7,848 nucleotides of DNA from an uncultured Ruminococcus sp. (GTDB lineage Bacteria > Bacillota > Clostridia > Oscillospirales > Ruminococcaceae): positions 1-7,848 of the forward strand of contig CAMWRL010000078.1 in assembly GCA_947176685.1 (NCBI GenBank). The letters are read 5' to 3'. This document shows positions 7,014-7,848 of this stretch, one piece after another. The stretch's first letter is position 1, and every line of letters begins with the position of its first letter. The notes under the pieces are model-generated. The model did not search any database, was not told where the DNA came from, and worked only from the letters and a program-made list of their open reading frames with translations. The position numbers were made by a program, and so were the translations under genes.

Positions 7014-7652
7014 ATGGGCAAAATCAAAATGGGCGGAAACGCAACAATAGAATTTGAAGCCGATTACTATGAATTCCATATTACAGTCTCATTAATTGGC
7101 AAAACTTCCGGAGATGCAATTTCAAAAGGTCATTCACGCACTGAAGAAATACTCAGTCGGCTACAAAACAAACTCGGAATTGATATTAAAACAGTTACTT
7201 TGAAAGATGAAAAAATCAGTGCAAGATATGATAGAAAAGACTGTTACAGATTCAAGAAAGAATTTTATTTTCAGTACAAAGCAAGTAACAGCACAACGGA
7301 AAATATTGTATCATTACTTGAAAAAATATCAGATGTCGAATATAATATAAAATTCAAACTCGCAAATAAATCTGAAAAAGAACAACAGGTATTATCTGAA
7401 GCTGTCAATAATGCAAAAGAAAAAGCTGAAAAACTTGCAACTGCACTCGGTAGTCATATAACAGGATTTGAGGAAATAAAATACGAATTCAATAATAAAT
7501 CAGATTATGATTATGACGATGATTGTGATGAAGATTGTGATTGTTTAAGTATAAATTCATATTATTCTGCTACAAAGTCTCTTTCTGCCGACTTAAAAAA
7601 TCCAAAAATAGAAATATCAAAATCCGTTGACATAATATGGACTACCGACTGA
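7014..7652 (+). CDS. SIMPL/DUF541-like protein (YggE family), 212 residues
   Basis: The function is unknown. The sequence resembles the SIMPL (DUF541, COG2968, YggE/BP26) family: an opening GNATIEFEADYYEFHITVS strand pair, a TSGDAISKG helix start, and a late helix reading VLSEAVNNAKEKAEKLATALG (about 126-146), a pattern typical of the family. Many YggE-type proteins are periplasmic or exported, but this one has no signal peptide or membrane segment and should be cytoplasmic. Residues 164-177 form a striking cluster with eight Asp, one Glu, two Tyr and three Cys (171, 175, 177), which could bind metal; that is inference. The gene is clearly more AT-rich than mfd and the GH74 gene. It starts 27 bases after the GH74 gene with no terminator between, so cotranscription is likely, and it ends just before a strong hairpin terminator. 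The family call is from pattern recognition only. Confidence 0.72.
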   Translation: MGKIKMGGNATIEFEADYYEFHITVSLIGKTSGDAISKGHSRTEEILSRLQNKLGIDIKTVTLKDEKISARYDRKDCYRFKKEFYFQYKASNSTTENIVSLLEKISDVEYNIKFKLANKSEKEQQVLSEAVNNAKEKAEKLATALGSHITGFEEIKYEFNNKSDYDYDDDCDEDCDCLSINSYYSATKSLSADLKNPKIEISKSVDIIWTTD

Positions 7653-7655
7653 CAT

Positions 7656-7697
7656 AAAAAAATCGCCCGTTTCCGCAAGGATTCGGGCAGTTTTTTA
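7656..7697. terminator. Bidirectional intrinsic terminator
   Basis: The stem GCCCG (7665-7669) pairs with CGGGC (7684-7688). Inside it TCC/GGA can pair across a TT/TT internal loop, capped by a GCAA tetraloop. Seven A (7656-7662) precede and six T (7691-7696) follow, so the hairpin works on both strands. It ends the SIMPL gene on the plus strand and the partial gene on the minus strand, whose stop codon (7695-7697) lies within the T tract. Confidence 0.9.
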
Positions 7698-7848
7698 TGC
7701 TTTTCTGAAATAAAGGAAATATATATTGTCATCTTTGATAAATCCAGACTCACAATCTTCTTCGATGTCTTTTTCCGAAAGAAATATATGATGTATATTC
7801 ATACCAATCATTTTGGTAATTTCTGTGGTTTCGTCTTCGGAGAATGCT
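7695..7848 (-). CDS. Unknown protein, C-terminal 50 residues (cut by window edge)
   Basis: The minus strand is open from the right edge to a TAA at 7697-7695. It encodes 50 residues that begin AFSEDETTEITKMIGM and end FIKDDNIYFLYFRKA. The composition is protein-like: an acidic stretch (SEKDIEEDCES) followed by an aromatic beta-strand-like end. No start can be chosen, since the internal ATG codons lack a ribosome binding site, so the 5' part lies outside the window. I do not recognise the family. The gene converges with the SIMPL gene and shares its terminator. It is AT-rich like that gene and unlike the genes to the left. Confidence 0.7.
   Translation of the reverse strand, partial: AFSEDETTEITKMIGMNIHHIFLSEKDIEEDCESGFIKDDNIYFLYFRKA

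Overview
The window reads as chromosomal DNA of a Gram-positive, plant-fibre-degrading gut or rumen bacterium, most likely Ruminococcus or a close relative. The evidence is the pth-mfd order usual in Firmicutes, strong AGGAGG-type ribosome binding sites, sigma-A promoters with near-consensus boxes, and above all a secreted glycoside hydrolase ending in a ruminococcal-style dockerin (GD.N.DGKV..ADAVLIMQ, then GDGIT..DAL.IQ). The genus call is inference from sequence style; no database was searched.

Layout. Bases 1-86 hold no gene I can assign. A near-perfect extended -10 promoter (87-115) drives pth (149-769, peptidyl-tRNA hydrolase) and, 32 bases later, mfd (802-4260, transcription-repair coupling factor). 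These form a housekeeping pair: one recycles stalled peptidyl-tRNA, the other removes RNA polymerase stalled at DNA lesions. At the end of mfd an exact consensus promoter (TTGACA, 17 bases, TATAAT; 4257-4285) overlaps the mfd stop codon. It faces a large secreted GH74 family enzyme with a C-terminal dockerin (4323-6986), probably a cellulosomal xyloglucanase. After 27 bases with no terminator comes a small, AT-rich, cytoplasmic SIMPL/DUF541-like protein (7014-7652) carrying an unusual Asp/Cys cluster. A hairpin flanked by A and T tracts (7656-7697) ends this run. It also serves the 3' end of a partial unknown gene on the minus strand (7695-7848), which enters from the right edge.

How the parts work together. 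Two transcription units point right: pth-mfd, and GH74 plus SIMPL. No terminator separates them, so read-through from mfd is possible. The GH74 enzyme would be exported and docked on a cohesin-bearing scaffold to cut xyloglucan. The SIMPL protein has no signal peptide and no evident functional link to it.

I found no RNA genes, CRISPR arrays, insertion sequences or phage genes, and no clear novel defence or mobile system. The points most worth a second look are the accessory enzyme gene placed directly behind mfd with its promoter overlapping the mfd stop codon, the irregular second dockerin loop, and the Asp/Cys cluster of the SIMPL protein.
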